From contig JACKQL020000061.1 in assembly GCA_018296165.2 (NCBI GenBank), positions 248,001 to 312,000 on the forward strand: a stretch of 64,000 nucleotides of DNA, in the 5' to 3' direction. Origin of the DNA: Termitomyces sp. T153. Its lineage: Eukaryota; Basidiomycota; Agaricomycetes; Agaricales; Lyophyllaceae. The notes under the pieces were generated by a model. The model worked only from the letters and a program-made list of their open reading frames with translations. It ran no database searches and had not been told where the DNA came from. Every line of letters begins with the position of its first letter. The stretch's first letter is position 1. This document shows, piece by piece, positions 24,101-35,340 of the stretch. A program made the translations under genes and the position numbers.

Positions 24101-25000
24101 CAGAGAACATGTCAGCAAATTCATGATACTCTGGGGAGTCATACTTCATTCAGGATCTGTTCCTCCATTTGACACTCCAGCAGGGTAGTTCCTGCATAGA
24201 GGTGTTCCTCCAGTAGGGCTGGCATGATTTGTAACTGAAAGGTGGGGGTGCCATCTTGTAGGATGCATGCAAAGGGGATGGCACTAGTGATTTTAATGTT
24301 GAGGTTTCCAGAGTTGACAGGAGTGGGCAATGGGGCAGCAGCAGTTGAGTTCAAGTTGTTCAGAGGAGTTGAGGATTGCTGGTTGGGGTACCATGGGCCC
24401 TTGTATCAATTCTGAAGTATATTGGGGGGCAGCTGTCATGATTTGATTGAGGTTGACCAAGGCAGGGGTGTGTTTTCTTCATCTTTTGAGTTGCCATCAG
24501 AAGTTGAGGGGTTTTGGGTTGCTCTAGAGGTGCTGGCACTGGGATTAGAGTTGTTGGAGTCTGAGATAGACTGGAGGCAGAGGGGGATGGCAGCCGCTAG
24601 ACTTGCTTTAGAGCCAGGAAATTGCATGGTGAGGTTCTTCCAGTTGATGTTGGGGTTGACATCTTGCAGCCACAGGAGTCTGAGCATGATTGGAGTCAAC
24701 AGGGGGAGTTGGATGACAAGAAGCTGGGCCTGAAACTGCAGGTCATTGTTGAGGGTGAGGGTGTTGTCATGATATTGAGTGATTCCTGTCATGGTGGGGC
24801 TTCTGTTAAAGAGTTGGAGCTTGAGGGGTTTGTCAATGTCATTGTGTCAGAGATCAAGTTGACTGCTGATGAAGGTGCTGGAGGTGCCACTGTTAATGAG
24901 GGCAGGGAGGACCTTGGGCAAGCTGTTGAGTCAGACATTAATGACAAACAACCATGCAGACCTCAAGCAGAGCTGCAGAAGAGTTCTGCATCAGTTGATT
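21175..25000 (-). pseudogene. Gypsy family B pol: protease-RT-RNase H-integrase-chromodomain
   Basis: Transcription runs leftward. The protease site at about 24886-24894 reads NSG in place of DSG. RT is at about 23360-24100, with the catalytic box YLDNILIYS at about 23550. RNase H is at 22800-23200. Integrase is at 21943-22400, including the downstream TAYHPETDRQTERVNQTLE segment with the catalytic Glu. The chromodomain is at about 21250-21420 ([11 protein letters not shown], then [12 protein letters not shown]). A chromodomain after integrase defines the chromovirus branch of Ty3/Gypsy. It makes the enzymes that copy and integrate the element; here frames are broken throughout and CpG is almost gone, so it is inactive. 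Confidence 0.85.
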
Positions 25001-28000
25001 GTGGTCTCAGAGGTCTTAGAGGGGCGTGAGACATCAAAGAGCACTAGTCCAGGGTCAGTTGGATTGTCCTGGTCAAGGTGGAGGGTAAGGCTGGGCCACT
25101 TGATGCAGGGATTGGTGGAGTGGAGCCATAAGAAGCCTAAGATGATGGAGGCAGAGAGGTGTAGTTTTGTAATGAGTAGTTAGAGTTCTTGCTATCATCT
25201 GTTGGCAAATGTCACGGTTGTCTCCAGGTGGTGTGTGATATCTCTAGTGGAGGCAGGGTTGCTATCAAAGAGCTTGAGGAGGATTGGAGTGGGGAAGTAT
25301 CAGAGGTGTTGGGGAGTGAGCACCACCAGGGATTTGTCGGTGAAGTTATCTGTAGCACCGCTGTCAACTAGTATGGGGACAGGGTTGTCAGAAAAGGGGA
25401 GGGTGGTGTGGAGGAGGAGGGTGGTGGAGGAGTGGGAGGGAAGGTATGCTGGAAGGTTGTCTGAAGTGAGTACTATTGCATGGAGAAGTGTGGCTAGAGT
25501 AGAGAAGACATCAGAGTCTAGTCTGCAGTCTAGTATGTCTTCAAGACCTAAACCACTAACTTGTTTTCCATAAACTGGTAATTGCAGTCTTCTCCATCAA
25601 TTGTCCATATAGCACATTCCATCACCTGTTGTTTAGGACAACTGCAGATAAAGTGTTCCTGCTCACCACATAGGATGCATGTGCCATCCTTCTATCATCT
25701 CTCCTGAGTCTCCTCTAGTATGTCAATCCATGGCCTATTCCAGATCTTGTTTACACATAGGGCTTCCTAGTCATTAGCAGAGTCCAGAACATCATCAAGG
25801 TCATTGGGGTTGGCATCCAGGGGTTCCAGGGCCTCATGGAAGTTGGTGGTGTTGAGTTGGGCAGGTGGGCATTGTCCTGGGGGTCAAATAGTGCTGGAAA
25901 ATCCTCGGCCCAGAGAGAAATGGGGTGCAGAGTTGGTGGGGTTGATGGGGATTGATGGTTGATTGTCTTTGGTTGTTCCAACCTGCCAGTTGGTGTTGCT
26001 GGAGTTGTTCCATGAGGTCTGGAGTGCCATGTTCTTGCTCTGGTCTTTCCAGTAATGTTGGTTGACCTGGATAACAAGTGCTTTGTATCCATCATAGGTG
26101 GTTTGCTTGGGTGCAAGGCAGAGGACATCCTTGATCTGTTGAAGTAGGGTGGGGTGTAATGGAGGACAAAGTGGAGGGCATTGTAATTCCACCCAGTTTT
26201 GTAGGCTTCTCATTCAAATTGTACAATGAAGGTTGTGAAATGTTTGTTGTTGCACATTCAGAGGTTGAAGAGGTTCTCCTCTGCCTCTGCTACAGTGTCA
26301 AAGATGCCAAACTTACTAGAGAATTCCTAGGTGAAAGCAAGCCAGTTGGAGAGTACAGAGTTGCTCAGATTGAATCAGAGTAGTGCCATGTAATGGTCAA
26401 AGGCAATACCCTGCAGATATGAATATGACACAGCAAAGGCTACTTATGAGCTCTCAAGCTAGAAAGTGATGGGCTCTCAAGCTAGAAAGTGATGGGTTTA
26501 GCTTGGAACATAGTTAGACACTGGGTCAGAAAGATGCACCACTTCTGAGGATCACAGCCAGTGAAAGGTTTGGGCTTTTGAATATCAAGTTTTCCTTCTT
26601 GAGCCAGTGCATTGCAAGTATTGTCCTGGGTGTTTTGAGTTTAGGGCAGGGGTCTGGCATTATAGTAGTAATAATAATTATTTCTGTTTCCATGCTGGGG
26701 AAGAAGTTGTCCATGGCTGAGCTCCATCCCCTAGGTGGTCCACTATTGGGAGGTCTGCTGCTGAGGGGCTGGCCCATGTTGCCTGGGGGAGCCCCTGGGG
26801 CTCATTGAGGGAAGGGGTCCTCTAGGAGTGGGGGGTCCAAAGTAATTGGTGTTAGCAGGGGGATTGGGCATTGGAGCAGGTGGGAGATGAGGGGAGTTAG
26901 TGGGAAAAGGAGGTTGGATGCCCTGGGGCCCATGGGCTGTCTCAGAGGGGCTGGGATGTTCTGGTGGGGTGGAGGAATGTTGGTATGGGGGGCATGGAGA
27001 TCAAAGTGGGGAGGTCAGTCTTGTGGAGGGCCATTGTGTGGGGTGGGCTCATCAGCAGAGTTACCAGGCTTGTCAATATAGAAAAGAGTCCAGTTGTTGT
27101 TGTCAATGCACAGGGGTGGCCATTGTGAGTGGGGTTTGGAGATGGTGGGCTGATCCCATGTATGGAAGGCACTGGGGATGGAATTGGCCCAGGGACAAGT
27201 GGAGAGGGCCAAAGTGTGGGTGGCAGGTTGGTCAAACAATCATTCCATGGAGTTGAGGTTCCTCAGAATGCTGGAGGCCATGTTGAGTTCTTTCTGCTGG
27301 CAGAGAATGGGAGGAGGGGCTTTGCTTCATGTCCTGACAGGTTCCTCATATTGTACATGGAAGGAGTGGGAGGGGTCCAGAGGATCTTCAAATAGGCAGG
27401 GGTTCAGACTAGTATGGATTTCTTCAATCAGTGTGTAGAGCTTGTTCCATAAATTAACATTGATTTCCAGAGTGCCTTGCATAGTTTTGGGGAGGTTCCC
27501 TTGCAGGTAGCATTTATGGAAATTGAGGAGCTGATCTATCCAAACTTCTGGCATTGTGGGGGTGTTGGAGTAGCCTAAGTTGATGAGGAGGGTGCGAGTG
27601 CACCTTGCAAACTCTGCAGGGGAGAGGTAGAGGAAGTGGAGGACTTCATTGTGCTGTTGAACATAGGCTTCAACCCTTTGCTGTCTGGGGGAGGAGAGAA
27701 CTTGAGTGGGGAATGGCAGACAAGGAGGAGAATAATTATCTGGGTGCCCCGGAGGGGCTGGAGCTGCAGCAGGGGTTGGGTACACATAGTAGGGGGCAGG
27801 GAGGAGGTAGGCAGGGTTAGGAGGCACTGTAGAGTATCCTTCAGAGTACATGCAGGAGTTGTTGCCATCAGTGGGGAATGCTGGAGGGTGGCACCAGCCC
27901 AAAGGTATCCTCTAGCTAATGGAGGGGGCATAGAATGCTTGGTTGGGATCAGGGGTCCAATGGTGGGAAATGTACTGATCTGCAGGGGGGCCTGGGTAGA

Positions 28001-28107
28001 ATGGGGCATATGGGTTCTCAGAGACTGGCCAACCATGGACATTGGTTAAGTAGCCAGCAGGGTTGTATGCAGAGTTATATTCAGATGTTGAGAATGGGGT
28101 AAGGAGG
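25001..28107 (-). pseudogene. Gypsy family B gag
   Basis: This is Gag of element B, the structural capsid/nucleocapsid part. A decayed CCHC zinc-knuckle region (GEQEHF part of the knuckle) lies at about 25625-25685. The capsid region covers 25880-27900. The start region (YNPAGYLTNVHGWP) lies next to the 5' LTR. It is colinear with 300-2937 and, in part, with 42504-43930. Several frames are needed to follow it, so it is a pseudogene. A local duplication (AAGCTAGAAAGTGATGGG twice) is visible at 26455-26495. Confidence 0.75.
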
Positions 28108-28120
28108 AGTCTTGATATTA
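28108..28120 (-). other. Primer-binding site of Gypsy element B (self-primer type)
   Basis: The plus strand reads AGTCTTGATATTA; the element RNA reads UAAUAUCAAGACU. The LTR copy of the same 13-mer at 28375-28387 lies 32 bp after the start of the TATA box and would be the RNA 5' end, giving 13 perfect base pairs. Confidence 0.65.
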
Positions 28121-28876
28121 TGTCAGGTTCCACTGACTATGGGGGCTCAGCTACACTGGGTGAGTCCTTACTAGGTGGATGCAATGTCCTGCACTTATAA
28201 CCTAGCACTCCAGAGTTTGTGCAGAGTGTAGGGACTTGTGAGGGGAAGCTAGGAGGAATGATCTGAGCAAGTCCAGAGTGGTCCAGGGAAGTCTAAGACA
28301 GAAAGAGATAGATTTGAGGCTAGAAATAGAAATAGAGACAGAGAGAAACATGAGACACAAGTAACCAGTTAATGTAATATCAAGACTAGAGTATGAGGAG
28401 CTACTCTACAACTTATATACTGACTACTGAATAGCTCCAGAGGACAGCAGGTATGGTGGCAGGCCTCAATGGAGCTGTGTGGAGTCAATGGGTGTTGGGT
28501 GCAATCAAGGAAGTGGGCTGCAGCAACATTCTGATGGGATCAGCTGGGGATGTGGGCTACTCCAGGGTTGTTGTGATGCTCCAGAGCAGGTTGGGTCAGC
28601 CAGGGTAGTGAGCCGGAGACACACAATGGGGTCAGAAACAGTGGGGGAGGGTTCCAGGGGCTTATGAGTGTCAAAGGGAGCATCAACAGCTGCAGAAAAG
28701 GTCATCAGAGTTAGCCAGGGGGCTGTCAGGGTTTGCCAGAGAAGTGTCAGAGTTATTCAGGATGGCTACAGAGGGTGTTCAATGGTTAGGGGCTTTAGCA
28801 AGGCATTGGAGAAAGTGCTTTGGGGAGGTGAGCAGGCTGAGAACATTGTCAGGGGTCCAAGGAGTGGGTCATGACA
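28121..28876 (-). repeat. 5' LTR of Gypsy family B element B
   Basis: 756 bp, TGTCAGGTTCCACTG...GGGTCATGACA, same orientation as 18046-19092. It lacks about 300 bp near 28300 that the 3' LTR keeps (around 18235-18530). The TATA box lies at 28413-28419 on the minus strand. The element bounded by these LTRs spans 18046-28876, 10,831 bp. Confidence 0.85.
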
Positions 28877-29072
28877 CTGGAAGCTTGGTGGGGAACATGA
28901 GAGTGATGGGGCCCACAAGATGTTGGAGTTGGGCAAGGAAGCACCAGAGTTGGCCAGAGCAAGTGCTGGAAGTCAGCAAAGGTTGGAGGTGGGTTGAGAG
29001 GGCTAAAGAGTACTCTGGAAAAGTGGGGGTTGCTCAGGGAGGGGTCCAGAGATCTGGGGAGGGGTTGTGACA
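28877..29072 (-). repeat. Solo LTR, Gypsy family B, outer part 2 (split)
   Basis: It ends GGGGTTGTGACA and corresponds to the LTR portion missing from 17253-18045. It starts with CTGGA, the proposed target copy, and is followed by CATAT at 29073-29077, matching 17248-17252. Confidence 0.8.
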
Positions 29073-29077
29073 CATAT

Positions 29078-29311
29078 CTACTGGTGAAATGGTGATCACA
29101 ATTTGGTTGTTGTTGGATGTGTTTTTCTAGAAGCTCTAGAGTAAATTTTTCAAATACTGGCATTGAAAATCCTTAGACTTGTTCTCTTTGGATCTCCCTC
29201 TGCAAAGTGAGTAGCTAGAAATCTAGAACTTCTTGTGGATGCTGAATATACTTTGGATCTCCCTCTGCCAGTTGTGTGATTGAGCCACAGCCTCCAGAGG
29301 TCACTCTTACA
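29078..29311 (+). repeat. 5' LTR (right part), Gypsy family C copy 3
   Basis: The plus strand matches 36540-36772 of the intact family C LTR: AGACTTGTTCT at 29175-29185, two GATCTCCCTCTGC blocks, and the end TCACTCTTACA. Its left part was separated by the nested insertion ending at 29072. Confidence 0.8.
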
Positions 29312-29313
29312 GC

Positions 29314-29324
29314 AGAACAAGTCT
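29314..29324 (+). other. Primer-binding site of Gypsy C copy 3 (self-primer type)
   Basis: AGAACAAGTCT directly follows the LTR and is the exact reverse complement of AGACTTGTTCT at 29175-29185 in the same LTR, 11 pairs. The same pair exists at 36775-36785 and 36638-36648. Confidence 0.55.
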
Positions 29325-30100
29325 ATAATCAGTCTGGGAGCTCCCTTTCCAATCACCTGAGTTTTTTGTTTAGTTCTTCAAAAGATCTCTCCCTCACTAG
29401 TGTCTTATGACTCCCTCTGCTCCTCCCAATACCCAGCCAACCCCTCCAGCACCTCTCCCTGATGTTTTGAGCCTCCAGGACAATGCCTGGAGTCATTTAT
29501 TGTTCCTAAAGACATAGATTTGACTTACCCAAGCTTCTCTTACCTTTCACACTGCCAAACTCACCAAACTACATCAAACTACTGAAGCAGTGTCCCTTTC
29601 CCTCCAGGTCCTCTAGAACACCTCCACCTTGCTCCTATGCCTCCTCCTAGACTCCCAGCAGCTGTAGAAAGACTCTTTTCTGCACCTAGCCTGTAGCATT
29701 CACCATCCTACTTCAAACATCCTTGGCCTGCACTCCCTGATGTATTTGATGGGGACTGTAAGGTTGGGGAATATTTCCTCCAATTCTGCATCATCTATAT
29801 CCAGTTGAATAGTGAAGCTTTTGCCTCTAATGCTCTGAAAATTGCTTGGGTCCTCTCCTACATGAAGGCCAGCCAAGCTTCAACCTATGCATTGTGCATC
29901 TGCCAATGCCCCAGAGGAGTGGAGAATTTCTTGAGCTGGATGGAGTTTGAAAAGGAGTTCCAAGCTGATTTCTTGAGCTGGATGGAGTTTGAAAAGGAGT
30001 TCCAAGCTGAGTTTTTCCCCTCCAACCCTGCCAAAACTGCAGCTCTTTTTCTTTGAGACCAAAACTAGTATGGTTAAGAAAAGTGGTTGCTAGATAAGTA

Positions 30101-30316
30101 AAGTGGCTCAAAAAACTGTTCCAATGTTTTATACTTTTTGAAAGATGACATTGGCAGGAAGGATTGGAAGTATTCAAAATTCTTGTTAAATCATGTAAAA
30201 TACTATGGCATCATAGCTACAAATTGAATCTTTGTTTATGAAATTTAAATCAAAACTGAGGAATAACAGCCATTTTAAAATATTCACTCATTGGGACAGT
30301 TTTTTGAGCATCTTCA
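30101..30316 (+). repeat. Left terminal inverted repeat of Tc1 element
   Basis: About 215 bp matching the reverse complement of the right end. Within it, the outer 20-mer GCTCAAAAAACTGTTCCAAT (30106-30125) recurs inverted as ATTGGGACAGTTTTTTGAGC (30290-30309), one mismatch. This gives two candidate transposase sites bounding the repeat. Confidence 0.8.
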
Positions 30317-30459
30317 ACTTTGCAGGTTCATCCCTATTTTAGTCAGAAATAAAGAGTAAGTTGCATGTGGGAATAGTAACAGAGTCATATGACCATGTTT
30401 GGTTATATTTGGGAGTGGTTCAAGTTGGTTGAACCACATCTTGACCTTCAACCACAATC

Positions 30460-31487
30460 ATGAAAGCTAATTCTCCTGCACAATGCTCCACTGTTGCTTC
30501 TCTTCTTGTTCAAGGGTATTCTCTGCATCAGATTGGGGCTAAAACTGGTCTAGGAAAGTCTACTATTGGGAGGATTGGTAGAAAATTGGAGGTGGACAAG
30601 GAAAACCATCCTGGAGGCTGTCCAGCTAATCTTAGTCCATGTGATAAATAGGCTATTGTTTGACAAATCTCAACTGGGAGAGTTGATACAGCTGTTCAGG
30701 TCACTAATTTCATCAAAAACATCATATCCAACCCTGTCTCTCCTCAGACTGTCCAGAATGTGCTGAAGGATGAGGGGTATTGGTCTGCTACAAAGAGGAA
30801 AGTTCCTATGCTCAAAGCTCAACATCAGCAACTACAACTTAAATGGGCTCAAGAGCATCAGAACTGGACTGTGGAGGACTGGAGAAGAGTGTTGTGGACA
30901 GATGAGACAAAGATTAACAGGATTGGGTCAGATGAAAAGCAGTATGTGTGGAAGCTACAAGGAGAAGGCATTCCAAATTAAACTACTACACCTACTGTGA
31001 AACAGAGAAAACAATCTCATGGTATGGGGCTGTATGGGTTGGAATGGGGTAGGAAAGCTGGTAGAGGTAGTGGGGATTATGAATGCAGAGCAGAATGCAG
31101 AGCAGTACTGTGAAATTTGAGATGATGGAGCAAAGGAGAGCTCTGAAAAATTGGAGATGGAGGAGGGTGCCTGCTACTTTTAACAGGACAATGATCCCAA
31201 ACACAACTCCAAAAGGGCTAACAAGTGGTTTGAAGACAACAGCTTTGATGTCCTTTGGTGGCCAGCCCAATCCCCTGATCTCAACCCTATTGAACACCTT
31301 TGGAAATACCTAAAGAAGCAGCTTAGACAGTATGAAACACCTCATGTTGTGCATGAATTGTGGGAGAGGGTTGCATAGTGGTATGGAATACCAGCAGAGG
31401 TATGCTAAAGACTGATAGAAAGCATGCTCAGAAGGATTCAAGCAGTTATCAAAATGGGGGACATACAAAGTACTAAATACCAAAAGT
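30460..31487 (+). pseudogene. Tc1-like transposase, broken
   Basis: The N-terminal region has a helix-turn-helix (GYSLHQIGAKTGLGKSTIGR, 30508-30567). The DDE domain follows: WTDETKINRIGSD at about 30895-30933 carries the first Asp, NDPKHNS at about 31192-31212 follows the second, and PAQSPDLNPIEHLW at about 31263-31304 holds the third acidic residue. Stops at 30652 and elsewhere and several frameshifts separate these blocks. The normal enzyme cuts and pastes the element at TA sites; this copy is inactive. Confidence 0.85.
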
Positions 31488-31489
31488 AG

Positions 31490-31702
31490 AGATGTGCAAA
31501 AAACTGTCTTGATGAGTGAATATCTTAAAATGGCCATCACTCCATCAGTTTTGAATCAAATTGCATAAGCTAAAGTGTAATTTGTAGCAATGATGCCATA
31601 GTATTTTACATAATTTAATCAGAATTTTAAATACTTTTGATCCTTCATGCCAATGTCATATTTCAAAAAGTATAAAACATTGGGACTTTTTTTGAGCCAC
31701 TG
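31490..31702 (-). repeat. Right terminal inverted repeat of Tc1 element
   Basis: Reverse-complement partner of the left repeat, including inner AAAAAACTGTCTTGATGAGTG and outer ATTGGGACTTTTTTTGAGCC blocks. Followed by TA. Confidence 0.8.
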
Positions 31703-32640
31703 TACATCAACTCATTCTGGGCCTTAGTTGAGCAGGCTGGATATCCAGATGGTCTGCAGCTTTTTCTAACCTTTCACAATAGACTCCACCCCTCCCTCAT
31801 GGATTGTATTGATAGTATGGTGGAGGGGCACCTAGACAATGAGCACATTAACACCTAGTACAAGGTGGCATGTGAGTAGTGGCAGCTGATGGAGCTGTAG
31901 CAGGAGCTGCAATGGACCCAGCACCCCATGGGCACCCCACATGCTTTCTTTGCTTGTGGTGGATTTGCTCCTCAAGTCTCTCTTTCTACACATGCTCCAG
32001 TGGCTTCACAAGCAGGTGCAATTGTTTGCATTCCATCTCATGTCACTCCCTTTCATGCCCCTCTACCAGCCCCCATGTATTACCTACCCTATGCAGTCCC
32101 TATAGATGTTGATGCCTCATGGCAGCAATCCTCTACTCCTCTATTTATGTCAATGCTGCAAAAAGGCTGGCCACCTCACCTGTTACTGTCATTGAGGGTT
32201 GGAAGTATGCTACCTATTTGTGTCAGAGCAAAAAGAGTTGCTTGTCAAACTTCTGGCAGCTTTGGATGCAACAGGAGCCTCCTCTGACATGCCTATGGCC
32301 TCCCCCTCCATTGAGGTGGCTAACATTTTGAGAGAGGTGCTTGTAGAGTTGGAGGAGGATGTTTAAGTAGGCAGCAGATGACCTGTACACACCCATTGCC
32401 TAGTGCTAACCATTTTGTGCCCCTGTCCATAGAATCAAATATACCTATTGCTGCTCTTGATACTATGCCTAAAATGATAAGCCCCTCCTCAGATGTACAA
32501 ACCCCCTCCTCAGCTAAAGTCTCCAGTGGGAATACAGCTCCTAACCCACACCTCTGGATTTCTGCATGCATGATGTCCCCCACATCCTCTTTTCATTCTA
32601 CCATGCTGTGCAGGCACATTGTGTCCCTGTGTTGATGTGC

Positions 32641-33359
32641 TCCTATGCTGCCTAGCTGCTATGCAGGAAACCAAACAAAGAAAGACCTAGACACTAGCAA
32701 CTAGATAGGGTAGCTAGCAATAGAAATTTAATAGGAGGCAAGTCAGTAACCATCCCAGAAAGTGAGGGCTAATAGGTGTGGAGTAAACAAGTGGAAAGTG
32801 TTGCTATTGCTAGCTTAAGTTGCTAGACAGTAATAAAAGGTCACTGGGTAAATAAAAGGAAAAGGAATGAAGGTGAAAGAGTTGCTAAGGTAGGGGAAAC
32901 TGTGAGGGGAATGAACACTCTGCAGGTAAACCTAACAAGAGCAAGCTAGCACAGGTGACAAGTGAGCATTGAAGGAGCAGAACAGTGGCTAAGAGGCAGG
33001 CAAGGGGCAAGTGCAATGAGCCAAACAAGGTGGCAATGCTGGGGTTTTCACAATCAGTTCACTGGATAGACCTAAGGAACACTGCTATTGATTGGTTGAA
33101 GGATATTCTATCCTTATGACTGGCTTATATACTACATCTGTGGCTATGCTATAACTAATACTATATGTGGTAAACAGCCCAAGTATGCTAAGCAGTAATG
33201 ACTATCAATATGTCAAAAGGAGAAATAGGGTCTGATGACTACAAAGGGCTGACTAGTACAAGATGAAAGGGAATAGGGGTTGTCAGGCAGACAGTCCAGT
33301 AATGTACCATGTGGCTAAGCCCAAAATAGTGTTGGACTACCCACAGAAGGGTTATCCCC
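32641..33359. other. Unassigned non-coding repeat sequence
   Basis: No gene. It is rich in CTAGCAA/GCTAGC words and similar in style to 15961-16434. It begins after the same CCTAGCTGC-ATGCAG block at which family C homology stops. Confidence 0.35.
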
Positions 33360-34260
33360 TTACAGAAACTAAGCAATAAAAGGGGAGTTGGGAACAAAGA
33401 GTGAGAGAAATTAAAGTGAGCTAGTGGACAAATGCAAACTAGTCACTAGCCATAGTTGCTAGCATTGCTAAGTAGTTGAGGTTGTCAAGACTGTTGCTGA
33501 GTCATTGGCAATGACAAGAGAGAGAGAGCAGCAATAAGAAATCTAAAGCTGGTAAGCTGAGAGGTAGTGAGGGGGAACAGTACTCTTTTCATTGTTTTTG
33601 TCTCTATATACAGGCAGCATTTATACTGCTTGTAGGTATAGTAGTTAGAAAGGCAATATTAGTCACCACCAGTGACAGCATCTGCCAAAGTGTTTATGAT
33701 ACATACTGAATGTCAATCTGGTAACCAAGTACACATACACAATGTTGATATGATGTGTAAAAATTGTCAACCACAAGAAAAGAGCATTTCTGATGTCAAT
33801 ACCTGAAGTGTAGATGCCATTCAAGTATGTTTGTAAGCTCAACAAGAAAATTATAAGTAAGAAATCACATGACTGTCAATATATCCCTTTTTGGAGGAGG
33901 CAGTGTTGTTGCCAAGTAATGTCACTATTGGTCATTGCTAAGAAAGGTCTTGGCCTTGTTATTCTAGATCAAGTCCAGACTCCATGTGCTGCAGCTTGCG
34001 ATCCATAAGTCTTGTGGTCACTAAAATCCCATGCAAAGGCTACATTGTTCCAGACCTTAGGGCTAGACCTCATATGCTAAGTGTTGTGACTTGTGCCAGG
34101 TCATGTACAATATAATCAGCTGCTGTCCAATCAGAAATGCTAAAAACAGTGCTCAGCAACAAGTGGGTCTTATCAACATCCCAGAAAACTAGAGCACTAA
34201 AAGAGTCAGGGGATGAAGTAACAGTGCAAGTAGGAAAGGCTCCTATTGCTAGCCTGGTTT
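33360..34260. repeat. Direct repeat unit 1 of a ~1.15 kb-spaced pair
   Basis: This matches 34470-35340 in the same orientation with an offset of about 1155 bp. Shared blocks are GCCATAGTTGCTAGCAT, AGCTGGTAAGCTGAGAG, AGTGACAGCATCTGC, AGGTATGTTTGTAAGC-like, CATAAGTCTTGTGGT and GTGCTCAGCAACAA. No protein coding is seen. The minus strand has a TATAAATGCTG-like box at about 33615, so LTRs of an element lacking an internal coding region, or a tandem LTR pair, are possible. Confidence 0.6.
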
Positions 34261-34469
34261 GTTGAACTGAAACAAAAGTCACTAAGTCACTGGGTAATAG
34301 AGGGGAAAAGGGGTGAAGACAAAAAGGTCACTTAGAGGAGTGTAGGAAAAGTCACTAAGAAAGGGAGACTAAGTGATTGGAAGTAAAGGTGTTGGCAGGA
34401 ATAGAGGGGAAGCAAATTTGCTAAGGACAGGGAGAATGGACAAAAGGAGAGGACAAAGATACTTTGCTA

Positions 34470-35340
34470 AGGTTGATAAGGATCTGGTAACAGAAAGGAG
34501 ATGGGTACAAGGGGATAAGTGATGTTGGTATAAGCTGGAGGGCAGATGCAAACTAGTTGGTAGCCATAGTTGCTAGCATCACTGATATAAAGACACTATA
34601 GAGTACTCATAATTGGCACCCACACTCAATTGAGTATGAGGTTGCTGGGGGCTTGTTGCTAAGCCATTAACAATGACAAGAGTAGGCAGAAAAGAAGTCT
34701 GAAGCTGGTAAGCTGAGAGCTATTAAGAGAGAACAATATTCTTGTTGTTTTTTTGTCTCTATGTACAGCCAGTATTTATACTGTCTGTAGATATAGTATT
34801 TAGAAAGGAAATATAGTTGCTGCCAGTGACAGCATCTGCAAAAGTTTCCATTATGCATACTGGATATCAGTATGGTAACCAAGTATTTGTATGTGATGTC
34901 AACAAGATGCATAACAAATGTCAGTAACAAAAAAAGAGCATACCTAACATCAATTTCTGAAGAGTAGACACCATTCAGGTATGTTTGTAAGCAAGACAAA
35001 AGAAATAATAAGTTAGGGGTCACATGGCCTTGAATATATCCATTTTTGAGAAGAAGTATTGTTGTAGCTAAGTAATGTTGCTAGCAGTAATTGCTAAACA
35101 AAGGTCTTGACCTTATCATTCTAGATCCAAAGGCTAGATTCCATGTGATGAGGCTTGTGACTCATAAGTCTTGTGGTTGTTAGGATCCTGTGCAATGGCT
35201 ATGTTGTTCCAGACCTTAGGGCTAGATCCCACATGATGAAGTTGCATGACTCATACATACTTGTGCTGTGTCCACATCAGGTGCTGCCCAGATAAGATAG
35301 TCTGAAATATCAGTAATGGTGCTCAGCAACAATTGGGTCT
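34470..35340. repeat. Direct repeat unit 2 of a ~1.15 kb-spaced pair
   Basis: Second copy of the 33360-34260 repeat with the same block order and dispersed substitutions. About 210 bp separate the units (34260-34470). Confidence 0.6.

Larger units (their letters stand above)
30101..31702 (+). mobile_element. Tc1/mariner-type transposon
   Basis: 1602 bp flanked by TA duplications (30099-30100 and 31703-31704). Terminal inverted repeats are long, about 215 bp each (30101-30316 and 31490-31702), starting (C/A)AGTGGCTCAAAAAA. Removing the element and one TA restores the family C gag reading across the site. Inside is a decayed Tc1-type transposase. Confidence 0.92.
29325..32640 (+). pseudogene. 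Gypsy family C copy 3 gag, split by a Tc1 element
   Basis: The gag coding sequence lies at 29400-30100 and 31705-32365, colinear with 36880-38185. It keeps the SNALKIAWVLSYMKASQ segment and a zinc-knuckle region at about 32150-32215 that has decayed. A TGA at 30054-30056 is at the same place as the TGA at 37526-37528 in the intact copy. A short segment is tandemly duplicated at about 29934-29966 and 29967-29999 (the SWMEFEKEFQA block twice). From 32366 to about 32640 it follows the family C gag-pol spacer and then leaves it. Confidence 0.8.
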
